From Pleurodeles waltl (taxonomy: Eukaryota; Chordata; Amphibia; Caudata; Salamandridae): DNA of 64,000 nt. The stretch covers positions 1,172,642,863-1,172,706,862 of the forward strand of contig NC_090437.1 of the NCBI RefSeq assembly GCF_031143425.1, given 5' to 3'. Positions 1-11,364 of the stretch are shown here, piece after piece (the stretch's first letter is position 1; each line of letters opens with the position of its first letter). A program made the position numbers and the translations under genes. The notes under the pieces were generated by a model that was not told where the DNA came from, ran no database searches, and saw only the letters and a list, made by a program, of their open reading frames with translations.

Positions 1-1089
1 AAAACATTCATAATGGAAAAAATCTGTTTAACTGTTTTCAAGAAGCTTATGGGAAACATGAAAATAAATAAGCACTGGCAAAGCCAGCCGATCTGACAAT
101 GGCAGTCAGTCTTTTGGTTTTGTCAATATGTGTCTTGTTTTGGCATGGATTTTGTAACACTTTATTTTTGTGGGAGCTGCCAGGACCTCACCATTGTAAC
201 AAACATTAGCACAAAGCAAAAACGTTTTTTGGGTCTCAAAAAGCGCACATTGCCACAGTAGTTCCTGCACTGGACAAAACTACTTTGTTTGCCAATATGC
301 TCCTTGTGGAAGAGCAGAATGGTATCTATCACTCACAGTAAAGCCAGCTGTTACAGAAATAGAATTTTAATAAAAATAGAACGTCTTGGCTAATGACAGG
401 TCTAATTAGAGGCCTAATTCTTTAAGAAAGTCACAAAAGTTCACCTATGGTATATGTCTTTGAATTAGTGTCTTTCATGAATTCACATGATTTTACAAAA
501 GCAGACCAGGAAATCATACTCCTGGAAAATATGTTTTAACTGTATTTTAGCACAAGCAAATTTGCATGTATAGATTTGCTAATGCGAAAATCTATTAAGC
601 GTTTACAAGTTCACTTTCCCGCCAACCACTTTGTTCCGCAACCCTGGGAGAACTTCTAATTCTGCCCTTGTCAGGAGTAAATTTCCAATCTTTCTCAGTA
701 TGGGTGAAAGATTAGAGAAGAGCTAGTAAAAATCCTTCAAACATGCAAGTTAGTAGGTTTGCACAGACTCAAAGGCATGCCAGCCCTGGAACTATTGCTT
801 ACTGCTTCCTCAAGCCCCAGTATGTAGATCTGCAGAAAGGTGGCAAAATAAGGAAATTGCTATGGTTGGGTTTAAAATTGCTAGTATTCAAGCCCTACTA
901 TAGTACTAGTACTGACATTATCAGAGAGGCTATTATCAGAGCTCTTACATAAAAAGATTGCTGTCGTAATTTGTTGTTGCACTACATGGCTCCAAAGTAG
1001 ATTTTTTTACAGGACAATTAGATTTAAGAAGCATCCTGTCCATGGACAAGTAGATATTTTATAATTTTTTTTTATTAAATTCCACACCC
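1..1089. other. Unassigned intronic sequence with a possible repeat fragment near 70-260
   Basis: AT-rich sequence without a supported gene. Around 73-90 the motif AAGCACTGGCAAAGCCA resembles a motif at 39285-39300 and the CATTGACAAAGCCAA motif of the R2 family, so a degraded interspersed repeat is likely. Nothing else is supported. Confidence 0.4.
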
Positions 1090-2200
1090 CTGAAAAAGCA
1101 CTCAGACAATGACCTTAGACCAATGGGCCATACCAGCATCAGCATCGATCAGTGCCGTTCCAACACCAAGCCGTCGGGGATCAGAATGGTGCTGGCAGTA
1201 CTGGTAGATGCCAGTGGCACTGAGAGCATCTCCATTGGGACCTGTGCCAGAGAAGGTCATATTGGCATGACCGGTGCCGATCCGGATCCAAGATCGGATC
1301 CATGAGACCCCCATCGGAGCCGAGGTTGGAGCAGTCAGCACGGAACCTGATGGGGCCTCCTCAGACCCCGCTGGCCCAAAAGGCGCCCCAGAGGGGTCAG
1401 CCGGCTCAAATACACGGTGTATGGCCTTGTAAGAGTCCTTGGCTTGAGGGGAGTCGCTCCGGCTCCCAGAAACTGAGGGAGATGCAGAGTCAGTCCTGGC
1501 AATCGCTCTGTGGAACCGTGCCTGGAACGCTGATGTTCCCCACTCATGTCAACCGACGAACGAGGTGAAGCAGAAGTCCGTTTAGTTGACAACTTCATCT
1601 GCTTCTTCCCCGAGTGCCCTGGAACCTCGAGTGCAAAGAAGAGGACTTGGGGGGTCCTAAAGTGGTACTGCGACCTTCTTATTCGGGACTGAGATCTCTG
1701 AGGAGTCTCACTGAGTGGCATTGACTGCCGGGCTGCAAGTACCTTTAGGGCCCACTCCCTCAAAGCTTTCAGCGCCATGGCCCAGCAGTCAGAGCACGAC
1801 TTCAAACCATCATCGCACTCAAGTCACCACAAGCACACAAGGTGCTGATCGGTAATCGACATGGTGCGGTGACTGGTGCCACACGGCAGGAACCCTACCT
1901 TCCTAGAGGACATCCTTGTCACACAATGGAAAAACATTTGACAAAAATGCTGAAAAAAGTCTTTAAAAAAAGAGACGGGGGTAACTCTTCTCCAGATTCG
2001 CTCTAAGTGGCACATAAAAAAAACAATTTACGTCTGCACACCTGGGTGGCATCTATATAGGTGACCGTGATGTCACTTCCTATGGCTGGAACTGAATGGA
2101 GCCACCTGACGGTGCACAGGTGTACTGCTCACGCAAAAGTTTCCAGATCCAGCCCCACATCTGAATAATTCAAAAGGTAAGGAATCTGCAGTAAGAAGTC
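1090..2200 (-). mobile_element. DIRS-like retroelement remnant: promoter, leader and gag-proximal region
   Basis: Read on the minus strand, this GC-rich block has a TATA box (2060-2051), a leader, and then a broken gag-like reading frame. Around 1900-1740 it shows a Cys/His cluster (CGTSHRTM..QHLVCLW, an in-frame stop, then KSCSDCWAMALKALREWALK). From family knowledge, spaced C..H..C..C residues followed by a MxPKALRERxxKL-like run are typical of the N-terminal gag zinc-finger region of amphibian DIRS-type elements. The frame continues, open, to about 1335 with basic, Ser/Pro-rich sequence, and a second open piece follows at 1341-1102. At least one stop separates the two halves of the zinc-finger region. 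No reverse transcriptase or recombinase part was seen, so the insert is truncated at its 3' side. A Ty3/gypsy gag is the alternative. Confidence 0.55.
2051..2060 (-). promoter_or_regulatory. TATA box of the DIRS-like remnant
   Basis: The minus strand reads CTATATAGAT, preceded by GC-rich sequence containing a CRE-like GTGACATCAC and followed by a long leader toward the gag-like frame. Position and context fit a retroelement core promoter. Confidence 0.45.
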
Positions 2201-5200
2201 CATCAGGTATAGGGTTCCAAGAAAATACTCCCCCGACCTAGTGGTAGTTTAACACTGCTAACACATCACTGCATTCTCAAAGCACGATCTCACGACAGTT
2301 CTTCAAATCAATGTATACTAAGGTCAGGACAACATCAAAGACTTGACATTTCCCAAGTCAGAACTGTAAAGGAGCACTGGTATATATACACCCCTAAGAA
2401 TGGCATGATAGTTTCCTTAATTAACCCAGTACCAGACCTGCCAACTTGTGAATTATTTTCATCGTGTGAGAAGGGGGTGTGGTCACAAAGGGGGCAGGGC
2501 TTCTAAATTAGACACTTCTAAATCCACAGTACCCCTCTCATGACAAGCCTCCACCTCCCCCCCAAAAATAAAAAATAAAAATAAACGCTTTTGAGGCTGT
2601 GGGCCGGTGTCTTAGGGAGGTTTCCCACCTCATAATGGACATCGGCTGAGTAAAATCTCCAAACAATTAGGTGGAAACCTGTAATATCGACTCTTCACCG
2701 GGTGATCGTATAAAGGGAGACAATATTGTTTGACCCATGGGGACACCTACCAAGAAAATGTCAGCATTTTTCCATGGTAGCTTGAAATAGTTTGAGAGTA
2801 TAGATAATTCAGGGCAAAATAAATGTTTCCATTACGTCTTTTTATTCGGGATATAAGAAAGAAAACTCTGTTATCTCGAACTCCCTTATTGTTTTTAGGT
2901 TTCCAACTAGGAGTATAACCAGATCCACTATTGGGATCTCAGCAGGATCATTGGCGCCAAGGAAATTAGTTTGTGGGCAGCGGTTACTTACATATTAGTC
3001 AATAATGGAAAACAGAGCCATTTTTTTTCCATTACAGAATACAAAAAGCACACCATCACACAAGAAACATTTTTAACATGGTCCTAGTACTGCAATTATT
3101 GTACAAATATATTACAAGGTCAAAGACAAAATGGAGCCAGTTTATAGGCTTTCAGGTGGCAATTTTACTAGTGTGAAATAAAATCTCTTTCAAGTGCCAA
3201 AAGAAATTAAATCGAAATACAAATACCTTTTGTCATATCAGACCTTGAAATCTTAGAAAAAGGTAGGTTATTCAGTTACTTTTCTGGACTTGGCGTCAAT
3301 CCACTTCTGAAACCTAACACAGACCTTCTAAAAGGTGCAGTAACAAAGATCAGGTAATATTCGCTTGCGCATTAACTATGTTACCTAAAACAAGCTTGCT
3401 ATTAAAGCAAATGTTCATTACTATCTTTCAGACCTTACATGTGTGAGATTTTTGCATTTCAAAATATTATACAGAGATTCCCATCTTCTCAGAGTAAGCA
3501 CTAGTATTTAGAATCTCTATTAAGTACTATGTTTGTTTGTAATTAAATTATTCAGGATTTTTTTTTTCAGAATGGCTAGTTTACGGACAAGCGAGAACAA
3601 CTTGAAAATCAGAGATCGCCATAACAGCATTTCTTTCTTAGCAATGGGCCGTGGAATCAATTGCTCTAGCAAGCAGTTAAAGATGCACTTCATGCCCATG
3701 AATGGAATCTGGCACTATATTAACTATGCGCTATTACACAAGTTTAGTCTCACATAGAATTTGACCACAGGCGTATCCATCAGTCAGGGAGTTTCCGGTT
3801 TTTCCTACATCAACACCCTGGGCACAGTTTTAGGGAGTATAGTTTTTCCACGCAAAGAGGCAATATTTCCACATGGATGAGGGTAGGCACTGGAAATGGG
3901 TGACCATGATTCTATACAACTTAAACTTAAACCCCTTTCCTCGCGATTTGGAACATGGATAGATATGGAAAACTTTTTCTCACAACAGCTAGAACTCAAA
4001 AAGTATCAGACCACTATCGTGGTCAATGATCTATCAACTCAAGCTTCAGCATCAACAGTTACATTTCTTTAGGTCAAAACCCAGAGCTGTTTAACCCTGA
4101 GAAATCCACTAGCTACAAATGGACTGAGCAGATGGGAGTAGTAGTAGAACGACAACACAGTAAACAGGTGCATTTTTGTTTCAAAACCTTAGGCCTGATG
4201 GGAAAGGAGTGCAGTCAGCCCATAATGATCTTCAGAATTTATGAATGATTTAATAGCCTTACCATTGTTTTGCTGTGGATGTGTGCAGCATATCTACAAG
4301 GACATCTCTGCTTAACTACTGGTTTGGGGTTACCTTACGAGAATTACTGATAAAACCACATCGGTTAGTGGCCAATAAAACAATGGTAATGGATTCAATG
4401 CAAAATAGAGAGAAAATATTTTCTTCTCTTTAAGTCTGTTGTTTTTGGCATTAGGTGCCCTTGCTAATCTTACACAAATGCCGTGTGTGCATTCTTGTGG
4501 ACAGTCTGCCAACTGATGAGTTTAGCCAAGGAAGGCAGATCCAGCTGAGGAAGCTGCAGACGTGTGGGCCAAGCGCCAACAGGAATTTGTGAATAGGTGC
4601 CCTGTGATGGGCCTTCCCACGCACACTTTTCAAAATCCACACCATCTCAGGTGCATTTAAAAGTAACCAAGAAAGTGCAAATTACTTCAAGATGTCTTTA
4701 AAGAACGGCTTTGAAAGCGAGTACAGCACTTCCTTGCAAGCTATATCTAGGCACGTCCTGGTGGACTGGTAAGAAAAGCTACTCGCTAGTTACTTGAACC
4801 TAAACTTACAAAATGGAGTGCCAGATTTAACAAAGATTTAACAAAGATTCAACAAAGCCAATAGACCAGCATGAATCCGGGTTTTGTGACAAAGAGGGTG
4901 AGGTCTTACTAAACAAATGTGAATCACTACGTTTAAACTAATCACTACTAGTTGTATCAGTTTACCTCAAAGGAGAATGCAAAGTCCCACTGTTTATGCA
5001 CAGTTTGACAAAGTAATCTGAAAAGATTGTAGACAATATGCAAATCCTCAGTGAAGAGTATAAACTGGAGGACTTCCAAAACGTTGTATCTAGTGTCCAT
5101 TGAAGTAGCAACTTTATTCCATAATCATGTCTTGCAACAGGAGCGCTTACATAGTTTGAATCCATAAATAAAGCAACAAAGAGCTGTGCTTGCTAGAGGG

Positions 5201-6613
5201 CACACATCTTAACCCAGGTACAATTAGAAGTGCTACTATCCAAACAATGCCAAATGATGGCAATGCGTGGGATCCTTGAAGATCTGCTTTTAGTCATTTC
5301 CTCAAGTTGAGGGGTCATTGTTAAAGACTATTTCTTGTTGAGGGCACTTTCAGAATCTTTATGCATAACAGGAGAAGGCGGGCTTTCTGGTTTTCTTGCA
5401 CTGCTCGGTGTACAGCCCAGTGATGTCAAGGCTTCAAGGGTTGCATTGGTCATCGGAGAGCTGCAAGGCATGGTCACATGTTGTAGACAATGAATACAAC
5501 AAGCATGAGACGGTGGGTACCTCACTGATGGAGTCTCAAAGCAGTGCTGTGAGCCACGCTGCATTCTGAAACAGCAACCTGGGTAAATGGAAAATTATCA
5601 AAACACTGAACTTGCCTTCTACTATCAACAGAACTTGTATATTTCTAGTGAAGCCGACAGAACAGTCATTTTTCTCATATGTGACCAAATGAAGTCAGTT
5701 TCCCCTCTTTCGGCATGAAAACAACAACGGTATTTAAAGAGCAATCTACTTATTTTTATGTGAGGTGTATTTAACAGAAGTTAGACTTTATGCAATTATG
5801 TAAATGTTTCAGTTTATGGTATTGATGAGAGAACCTTTGACAGACTCCTCTCAAACATGCATGAATTCTCTTGTAAATGTGTATGGTCAGTTCATACCAT
5901 TATGCACTGACATACTCGTTGGCACATTAACTTCAAGCTAGGATAACTTCCACCAAGACGCTTAACGACAATCTGCACTGGAAGTTGCTCAACAGGTGAA
6001 AACTGGAGTACATGATGTAGACAGATGCAAAACCCTTACTACATCTTTCCATATACCTACTGAATTAGAAATGGGCAGAAACAAATCCCAGAGGTGAAAA
6101 TGTAGGTTCTTGATACTTTTCATTGACCCAAAAATTAAGAAATGTAGTAAAAAATGTAAGCGTACACTAACCAATGTAGTTACAGCATACTTTTAGTTGG
6201 AAGAGGTCCACTGCACAAAGTAAGATGCTCAAGGGAGCAGAACATTTCCAACTAACACTAAAACTCTATAGCCAGGTGGATTAATTTAATAATCCTCTGT
6301 AAACACTGTTCTCCTATTCTGGCTCTCTTAAAACATGTATTTGTTGACATAAATCATTCCAGCTGATTTCACACGGTATTTTATTGCAAAGGAGGCCATG
6401 TCAAAAGAGCTTACAATCCAGAGACTCAATGCTTGGGATCAAACTAGTCCGCAGTAAATCAGGGACTGTGCCAACAGGAAGCACGATTTCTTTCAAGACA
6501 CAAAAAATGTCTGCATCATGAGATCACAGGATAATAACCTAGGCATTGGTAAAACTAATTGCTACACAAATTTAGAAGAGTGCAAGTGTGAATTGTACAG
6601 GTTAGGCACTTAC
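2201..6613. other. Unassigned intronic sequence
   Basis: 4.4 kb of AT-rich, low-structure sequence. Short open frames here have no recognisable product. An exon-like stretch at 5328-5462 (minus) was examined and rejected. No repeat family was recognised with confidence. Confidence 0.5.
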
Positions 6614-6708
6614 CAGCCACGGCTGAGGGATTTCTGGCAGAGGCATCTGTGGAGGTGCGGGTACACTGTTTAACTCTGCTTTCTGTACATGATTTTTTGC
6701 ATCACATT
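6614..6708 (-). CDS. AFAP1: AFAP1 second coding exon (residues 43-74, Src SH3-binding proline motif)
   Basis: This 95-nt internal exon has a strong acceptor (TTCTCTGCAG, ending at 6709) and an ideal donor (GTAAGT, 6613-6608). Entered in phase 1 it completes codon 43 (G+AA, Glu) and reads 31 further codons, leaving in phase 0. The peptide is [19 protein letters not shown] followed by [12 protein letters not shown]. The second half is the proline-rich segment of AFAP1. From family knowledge, this segment contains the proline (residue 71 in the human and chicken proteins) contacted by the Src SH3 domain; it corresponds to Pro70 here, because this protein is one residue shorter. The first half is less conserved, as expected of a linker. 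The following exons (rest of the proline-rich region, then PH domains) were not found in the remaining 6.6 kb and should lie beyond the window start. Together with the exon at 31 kb this makes the gene assignment secure. Confidence 0.93.
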
Positions 6709-7932
6709 CTGCAGAGAAAATCACACTACTTAAGATACACACAATTGGTTGTTGAAAAAAAAAAACAATAAAAAAAAAAAAAAAAACATTGTACGTGGAC
6801 ATGCATACAAACACATCATTTGTAGTTTCTAAAAGAATTACCCACTTCAATATAGGAACTAAACGATGCTTCAATCAAACCCTTCATAAAAACAACGGGC
6901 ATACGTCGAAGAGGGGAAGACGCATTCTTACTCGTACATATTTGAAAAATGTACATTCTTTGAAACGGATGTAATCCCGAAGACTCGAGCAAGTGTTTTT
7001 TTGTCTATCAACAGAATTCTCTGAAACACACTGTATACTCCAGACATCTCTGCGGAATGTCAGCCGGAAATGACTAGTGATGCGATCAGGGGCGGTCTCT
7101 GGGGTAACTTCTCACAATGAAATTCAGCAAACCGAGCCCGAAGTGTCCCGTATAGATAATTACAACGATAAACGCTCAAGCCATCAACACCTAATATTAA
7201 ACAATACTCACCTGGAAAGAGGGAAGCACTGTACTCCATCTTTACGTTACAATTCATAAACAGTGCATTTTCAGCAAATAAGTATTTGCCACCTTAACGT
7301 TTAAAGTATAAAAAACAATTTATAAAAGTGAATTTTGTTTTAATGGCATTAACACTGGACACTTAAGTTGGGAGCTGTGCTCAACAGTGCAGCCGCAGGG
7401 GTCTCCGAACACTAGAAGGGGCTGCTCCAGTCAACATTTCAATGTTCTAATCAACAGCGCCTAGAAGTAGTAGTAGCCGCTGGGGTCGTGGGGAAGGCGT
7501 GGAGGCGTCTCCCTCTCACTCTACTATAAATGCAGTAACCACGGAGGCCACGGCAGTAGAGAGGAGTCCCGGGGTAGTCCGGCTGTCCCTCGGTCCTGAC
7601 AAATTGCAATAGCAAAGCAAACCGGTCCGACCTATGCAAGAGATATCTGCTTTATCAATGTATTGTTTAAACATACTGTACAGAAACACGGATGCTGTAT
7701 GGCCAGGAGTGGCTCACTGGGCTTTGATGGGGCGGGGTCAACCCTGACGCTGCTCAGAGCAGAGCTAGGATTGGTTGGGAGCGCACAGCCAGGGTGCTCC
7801 CAGGCAGACTGGGAGAATGTGCATGCTCTCTCCCACCCAGCGCTACAGTGCCAGGCTGGAGACAGTACAGTGTGCATGTGTGTTTGGCCAGCCCAAGACG
7901 CTCAGTGCACTCCCCTCCATGGCAGTGATCCC
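6709..7932. other. Unassigned intronic sequence next to the AFAP1 exon
   Basis: Holds the pyrimidine tract of the exon acceptor and an A-rich tract (about 6757-6787). From 7380 it becomes GC-rich (7380-7640 and 7690-7930) without a recognisable gene or a defined repeat. Confidence 0.45.
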
Positions 7933-7987
7933 CCTTTCTCTACAAAACGATAATAACCTTGGATTATTATCATTTTGTAGTAAAAGG
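7933..7987. repeat. Near-perfect palindrome with arms of about 25 bp
   Basis: The core arms CTACAAAACGATAATAA (from 7940) and TTATTATCATTTTGTAG (to 7980) pair with one mismatch around a CCTTGGA centre. The pairing extends outward to CCTTT/AAAGG. The flanks are G-rich on the right and pyrimidine-rich on the left. It is probably the hairpin centre of a small foldback element, but no target duplication was identified. Confidence 0.7.
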
Positions 7988-8039
7988 TTTGCAGCTGCTG
8001 ATGGGGCGGGGGAGGGGGGGTTGGGCATCGGGGGGGGTG

Positions 8040-8130
8040 ACGCTCCTCTGCTGAGCTGCCACTGTGTGCCGCATGGCTAAAACACATTGACAAAGCCAAC
8101 AGCTCGAGCATACGGGAGACTGATTTTCTT
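8040..8130 (+). repeat. Repeat family R2, copy 1 (CATTGACAAAGCCAA motif)
   Basis: Contains GCATGGCTAAAACACATTGA followed by CAAAGCCAACAGCTCG. The same core recurs at 12095-12230 and, more diverged, at 37015-37120, each with CATGCTG-type sequence upstream. An interspersed SINE-like family is inferred; the class is unknown. Confidence 0.45.
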
Positions 8131-8664
8131 TCCCAATACTTGGCTTACTACTAGTGAGTGTTGTATGTTTCTCTCTCCAGAAGCCTTACAACTTCAAACC
8201 GTGACAGCATTTAAAAGCATGGCTTGAATTACTAGACTCAAGCCATAGCCATTGATTTATCACTTCCATGCAACTTTTATTTACATACACTTTTCTGTGT
8301 CATGTGAGAATCTATCCATCCCCAGGATACTGGACCAGACAACAAATTAGGTCTCCAAAATGGCATTACAGCCAGTGCTGCAGACAGAAACTGGGAAACA
8401 AAGTTCGAGCCTCCGTGTCAGTTCAACATACGGTGATTCTGACAAATCACTTAATCTCCCACGCACATCACCTTATGTAATGTAACTGTTTGTGTAAAGA
8501 ACGCCAATAACTTTGGGTCAAGGTAGCTGTAAAAGACAAGGGAGGGTTATAGGAGGGACAGGCTTTGCTCTAAAGAAAGCTAATGAACTTTGAATTTTTT
8601 ACATGGTGCTTTGAGACATTCCAGAAATAAACGACTTTCCCAGAATATCTTAATTCTGGGAAAC
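8131..8664. other. Unassigned intronic sequence
   Basis: Nothing recognised except a small hairpin at 8636-8663 (TTTCCCAGAAT / ATTCTGGGAAA), which directly adjoins the G-rich element. Confidence 0.4.
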
Positions 8665-9768
8665 GTATTCAACCACGCATTGTGAATAACACGGACGTTT
8701 CCCAAGCAAGCGTAACCACGCTTGCCTAAACAACGCTTGGCTTTTTCTGTGCCTTAACCACTCATGTGCTGAACTATGCATATGCATGGTTAAGGCACGG
8801 AAAAAGCCATGCTCTGGGTATTTCTTTAAGGGCTTAGGGTAGTGGAGGGGGATCTCAGGGGGGCTATTTTTTTTTTTCAGGGGAGGGAGTGGGGGGGGGT
8901 GTTGGGTATATTTTTTTTTATTTAGGGGTAGTTTATTTTTAAAGCGGTGGGGGAAGGTTTAAGGAAGGGAGGCAGGAGAATAGGAGAAAGTATCGGGAGA
9001 GGACGCAGTGAGTTAAGTGCAGTTGGGGCAGGGTTGGTGGGTAGTTTTTAGAGGTGGGGATGGATATATGGCTTAGGGTGGCTGGGGGGTGTCAGGGTAC
9101 TTTAGCTTCAGTTTTTAGGGGCAGAGGTGGGGGGAGGTCGTTTTTTTTTTTTTTTTTACAGCTCAGGTTGGGTAGGGGGTGTTGGGATAATTTCATTTTT
9201 AAGGGCTGGGGTGGGGGGGTCGGATAGTTTTGTTTTAGGGCTTAGGGTGGGTGGGGGGTTCGGGAAGTTTACTTATTAGGGGGAAGGTTTTAGGGCTCAG
9301 TGCAGGTGGGGGTGTCAGGGTAGTTTAGTTTTTAGGGGTGGGGTAGTTTATTTTTTAATGGGGTCAGGATAGCTTTTTTTTTTTAGGGGTCAGGGTAGTT
9401 TACTTTTATAGGCAGGGGTGGGTGGGTCCAGTGTTTTTTTTTTTTTTTTCTTTTTTTTTTTTAAGATTTAGGGCGTGGGGGGTGTCAGGGTACTTTAGTT
9501 TATATAGGTGGGGATTTGGGATAGTGTTTTTTTTTCTTTTTCAGGTGGGGGGGGGGCTGTGGTAGTTTAGGTATTAGGGGTGGGGGTAGTTTTGGGCCTT
9601 AGTGTTTGGTGGTATGATAAAACCACGCATGCTGTTTTGCATGCCGCTTCCACGTGAAAATTAATTGTAAAGGCATGAGTGGTAAAGGCATGCGTGGAAA
9701 CAACGCAGTAGTGGTTCCAACCGCGTAGTTAAGGCATGCGTGATCCCAGCATGCATGGTTCTAACATA
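8665..9768 (+). mobile_element. G-rich DNA element, copy 1
   Basis: The ends are built of ACCACGCAT / ATGCATGGTT-type inverted repeats (left near 8671, right near 9751-9765). Next to the ends are several copies of GGCATGCGTGG and its complement. A near-palindromic CTATGCATATGCATGGTTAAGG sits on the left side. The middle (about 8829-9612) is a strongly strand-biased tandem array of degenerate units of the type TTTAGGG-GTGGGG-GTAGTTTATTTT. No coding capacity was seen. Copy 2 at 45.94 kb has the same left side, array and right side, which establishes a repeat family. Superfamily unknown; an inverted-repeat DNA transposon is the best guess. Boundaries are approximate. Confidence 0.65.
8829..9612 (+). 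repeat. G-rich degenerate tandem array with T-tracts
   Basis: About 0.8 kb in which nearly all G lies on the plus strand. Units contain GGGCTTAGGGTGGGTGGGGG, GGTGTCAGGGTAGTTTA and TTTTTAGGGG, separated by long T runs (for example 9139-9159 and 9434-9462). Many windows satisfy four-G-run quadruplex patterns. TTAGGG occurs, but not as a regular telomeric hexamer. Confidence 0.8.
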
Positions 9769-10461
9769 CAACCCTTAATTCTGTCTCCCACACCTCCACG
9801 AAAAAGTCCACCAAAAAGTTACCACAAATAATTTAAGGATGAGACATGCACAGCTGAATTATTCCTTTGACATACTGTAAGTTAAAGTTGCCAAGAAACA
9901 CATACATATTGTCAGTGTTTTAAGGCACATTAGTCTAAAGTGACTACACACACATACGGCAAACAGGGATGTCTTGATCCAAATTCCAACTGCAGCACTA
10001 AACACTATCCTACATTTGTGCAACATAGTGGAGGATCGTGCACGTGTACCTGGGTAAGATGCAGGTTTTACCTTTTTCCCACACTCCAAAATCGGATGAA
10101 CACACAAAGGAGAAAGTAAAGCTGTACCTGCTGACTAAAAGAGAGTGACAAGGAAGCCTATCAGTGATATGTATTGGGCGGGCCCAAAGCCATTTTTTTT
10201 TTTTTTTTTTTTTTTTGCGCGCTGTTTCAGGCTTCAACCTAAAAACAGAGCGAAGGAAAAAGCAAAGTTTTTGTCCTGCCTCCTTTTGTTACATTCACTT
10301 TACATGAATACAATTTGAGACTTGGGCAGTGCATTCTGACGTGTACATCCCCAGTAATAAATGACATTGATTGATAGCTGTAGCTACGACAGAAGACATG
10401 GGGGAGCTGCAGGAATAATTTACACGTTGTTTGTTGAGAGGGCTAATGGGCTATTTTTTGG
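9769..10461. other. Unassigned intronic sequence
   Basis: No gene or defined repeat. A T-run of 24 bases at 10193-10216 (minus-strand poly-A) may mark a retrotransposed tail, but no body was recognised. Confidence 0.4.
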
Positions 10462-10686
10462 TCTCACCCCTGGGACAGTGCATGTGCCGTCACTTGCAAA
10501 GATCTTTTGTTATTTAAAAAGAAAAAACTGAAAAGGAGCTTGGGGCCTGACCATTACTGATCAACAGTAGGCTTCACTGTTACTCTTATTTTCTTGATTT
10601 TCATTGGTCATCGTGTGGTAGTGCGTTTTAGCTTTTAGTTTGTCTCCGTGGGTTTGTTTCTCCCATGGAACATGTACCAAGTACGG
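10462..10686 (+). repeat. Diverged repeat R4, copy 1
   Basis: This block aligns by eye with 11178-11364. Both run from TCTC..GACAGY-ATGTGC-GTCACTTGCAA through GCTT..GCC..CCATTACT, GGCTTCACTGT, TTGRTTT..TTGGTCA and TCT..GTGGGT to CAAGTACGG. Identity is moderate with small indels, so these are old independent copies or an ancient tandem duplication. Class unknown. Confidence 0.6.
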
Positions 10687-10742
10687 ATTGATTTCTTGAT
10701 TAGCGTCTTTTCTTTTTGCTTCACTTTCAAGACAGCTTGATT

Positions 10743-10860
10743 ACCCCAAACGATGAAATCACCCTTACCTCCTTTGACTTCTACCCAGCCCTGTACCCTA
10801 AAATCACCCTTAGCTCTCTTCACCTCTACCCACCCCTGAACCCTAAAATGACCCTTACAC
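10743..10860. repeat. Minisatellite of 45-bp units (about 2.5 copies)
   Basis: Units at 10762-10806 and 10807-10851 both run from CCCTTA through CTTCTACCCA or CCTCTACCCA to CCCTAAAATCA or CCCTAAAATGA. A partial unit lies on each side. The unit is a multiple of three, so a minus-strand frame stays open across the units (VQGWVEVK repeated); that is a by-product, not a gene. The minus strand resembles the G-rich array motif (TTTTAGGGT). Confidence 0.75.
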
Positions 10861-11177
10861 AACCCATCACTTTAAAAAAAATAAAAAAATAACACAAAGT
10901 GTGGTATGTAAAAAAAAAAAAAAAAAAAAAAAGTTGTAAAGTACTGCATGACAAAAGTAGAAATACTTACCTGCGTGGTAAAGATTGCATAGTAACGGCT
11001 GTTTCCCCTCAGGGCATACATCTTCCCTTTCCCTCCTTAAACTCACTCATACATTCACCATAATGCCCCTAAAATGTTTTGGGGCACTGTGGTTTTATGT
11101 CCTCTGGTATGTTTGACAGGCACCTCCCCTCTTTAACAGTTTGCCCCCTATCACCCTGCCACAACCTATATTTTAAG

Positions 11178-11364
11178 TCTCGACTGAGACAGCATGTGCT
11201 GTCACTTGCAAGCCATTTTGCTTACTTAAATGTGGCTTAGAGCCCACTCATTACTATTGGTTGGCTTCACTGTCTCACTTCCTTGCTTCTGTTTGGTCAG
11301 TGAGTGCCAGCTTCACTTCCTCTTTGTGGGTCTGTCCCCATCCTGGAGTGTGGCTCAAGTACGG
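11178..11364 (+). repeat. Diverged repeat R4, copy 2
   Basis: Partner of 10462-10686, see there. It is followed by a pyrimidine-rich stretch (11380-11560) in which several overlapping open frames appear. Those frames are compositional and have no recognisable product. Confidence 0.6.

Larger units (their letters stand above)
1..6613 (-). other. AFAP1: Start of AFAP1 intron 3 (continues beyond window)
   Basis: This is the sequence downstream of the 6614 exon on the minus strand, beginning with GTAAGT. The next AFAP1 exon should encode proline-rich sequence followed by an acidic DSDAMSSSYESYDEEEE-type stretch; I did not find it here. The only structured content is the DIRS-like fragment at 1.09-2.2 kb and a possible short repeat fragment near 70-260. 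Confidence 0.7.

Noticed and set aside
1302..1568. 88-codon plus-strand frame
   Set aside because: Antisense shadow of the DIRS-like gag-proximal region, which has the recognisable motifs.
5328..5462. Exon-like stretch on the minus strand after a TTGCAG acceptor, ending in a stop (TLEALTSLGCTPSSARKPES..)
   Set aside because: Joined in phase 0 to the preceding AFAP1 exon it reaches TGA after eight codons. The open frame is in another phase and has no recognised similarity.
8829..9612. Interstitial telomeric repeat
   Set aside because: TTAGGG occurs, but never as a regular hexamer array; the unit is longer and degenerate, and is shared with another copy of the same element.
10635..10862. Protein with VQGWVEVK repeats
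   Set aside because: Produced by a 45-bp minisatellite whose unit is a multiple of three.
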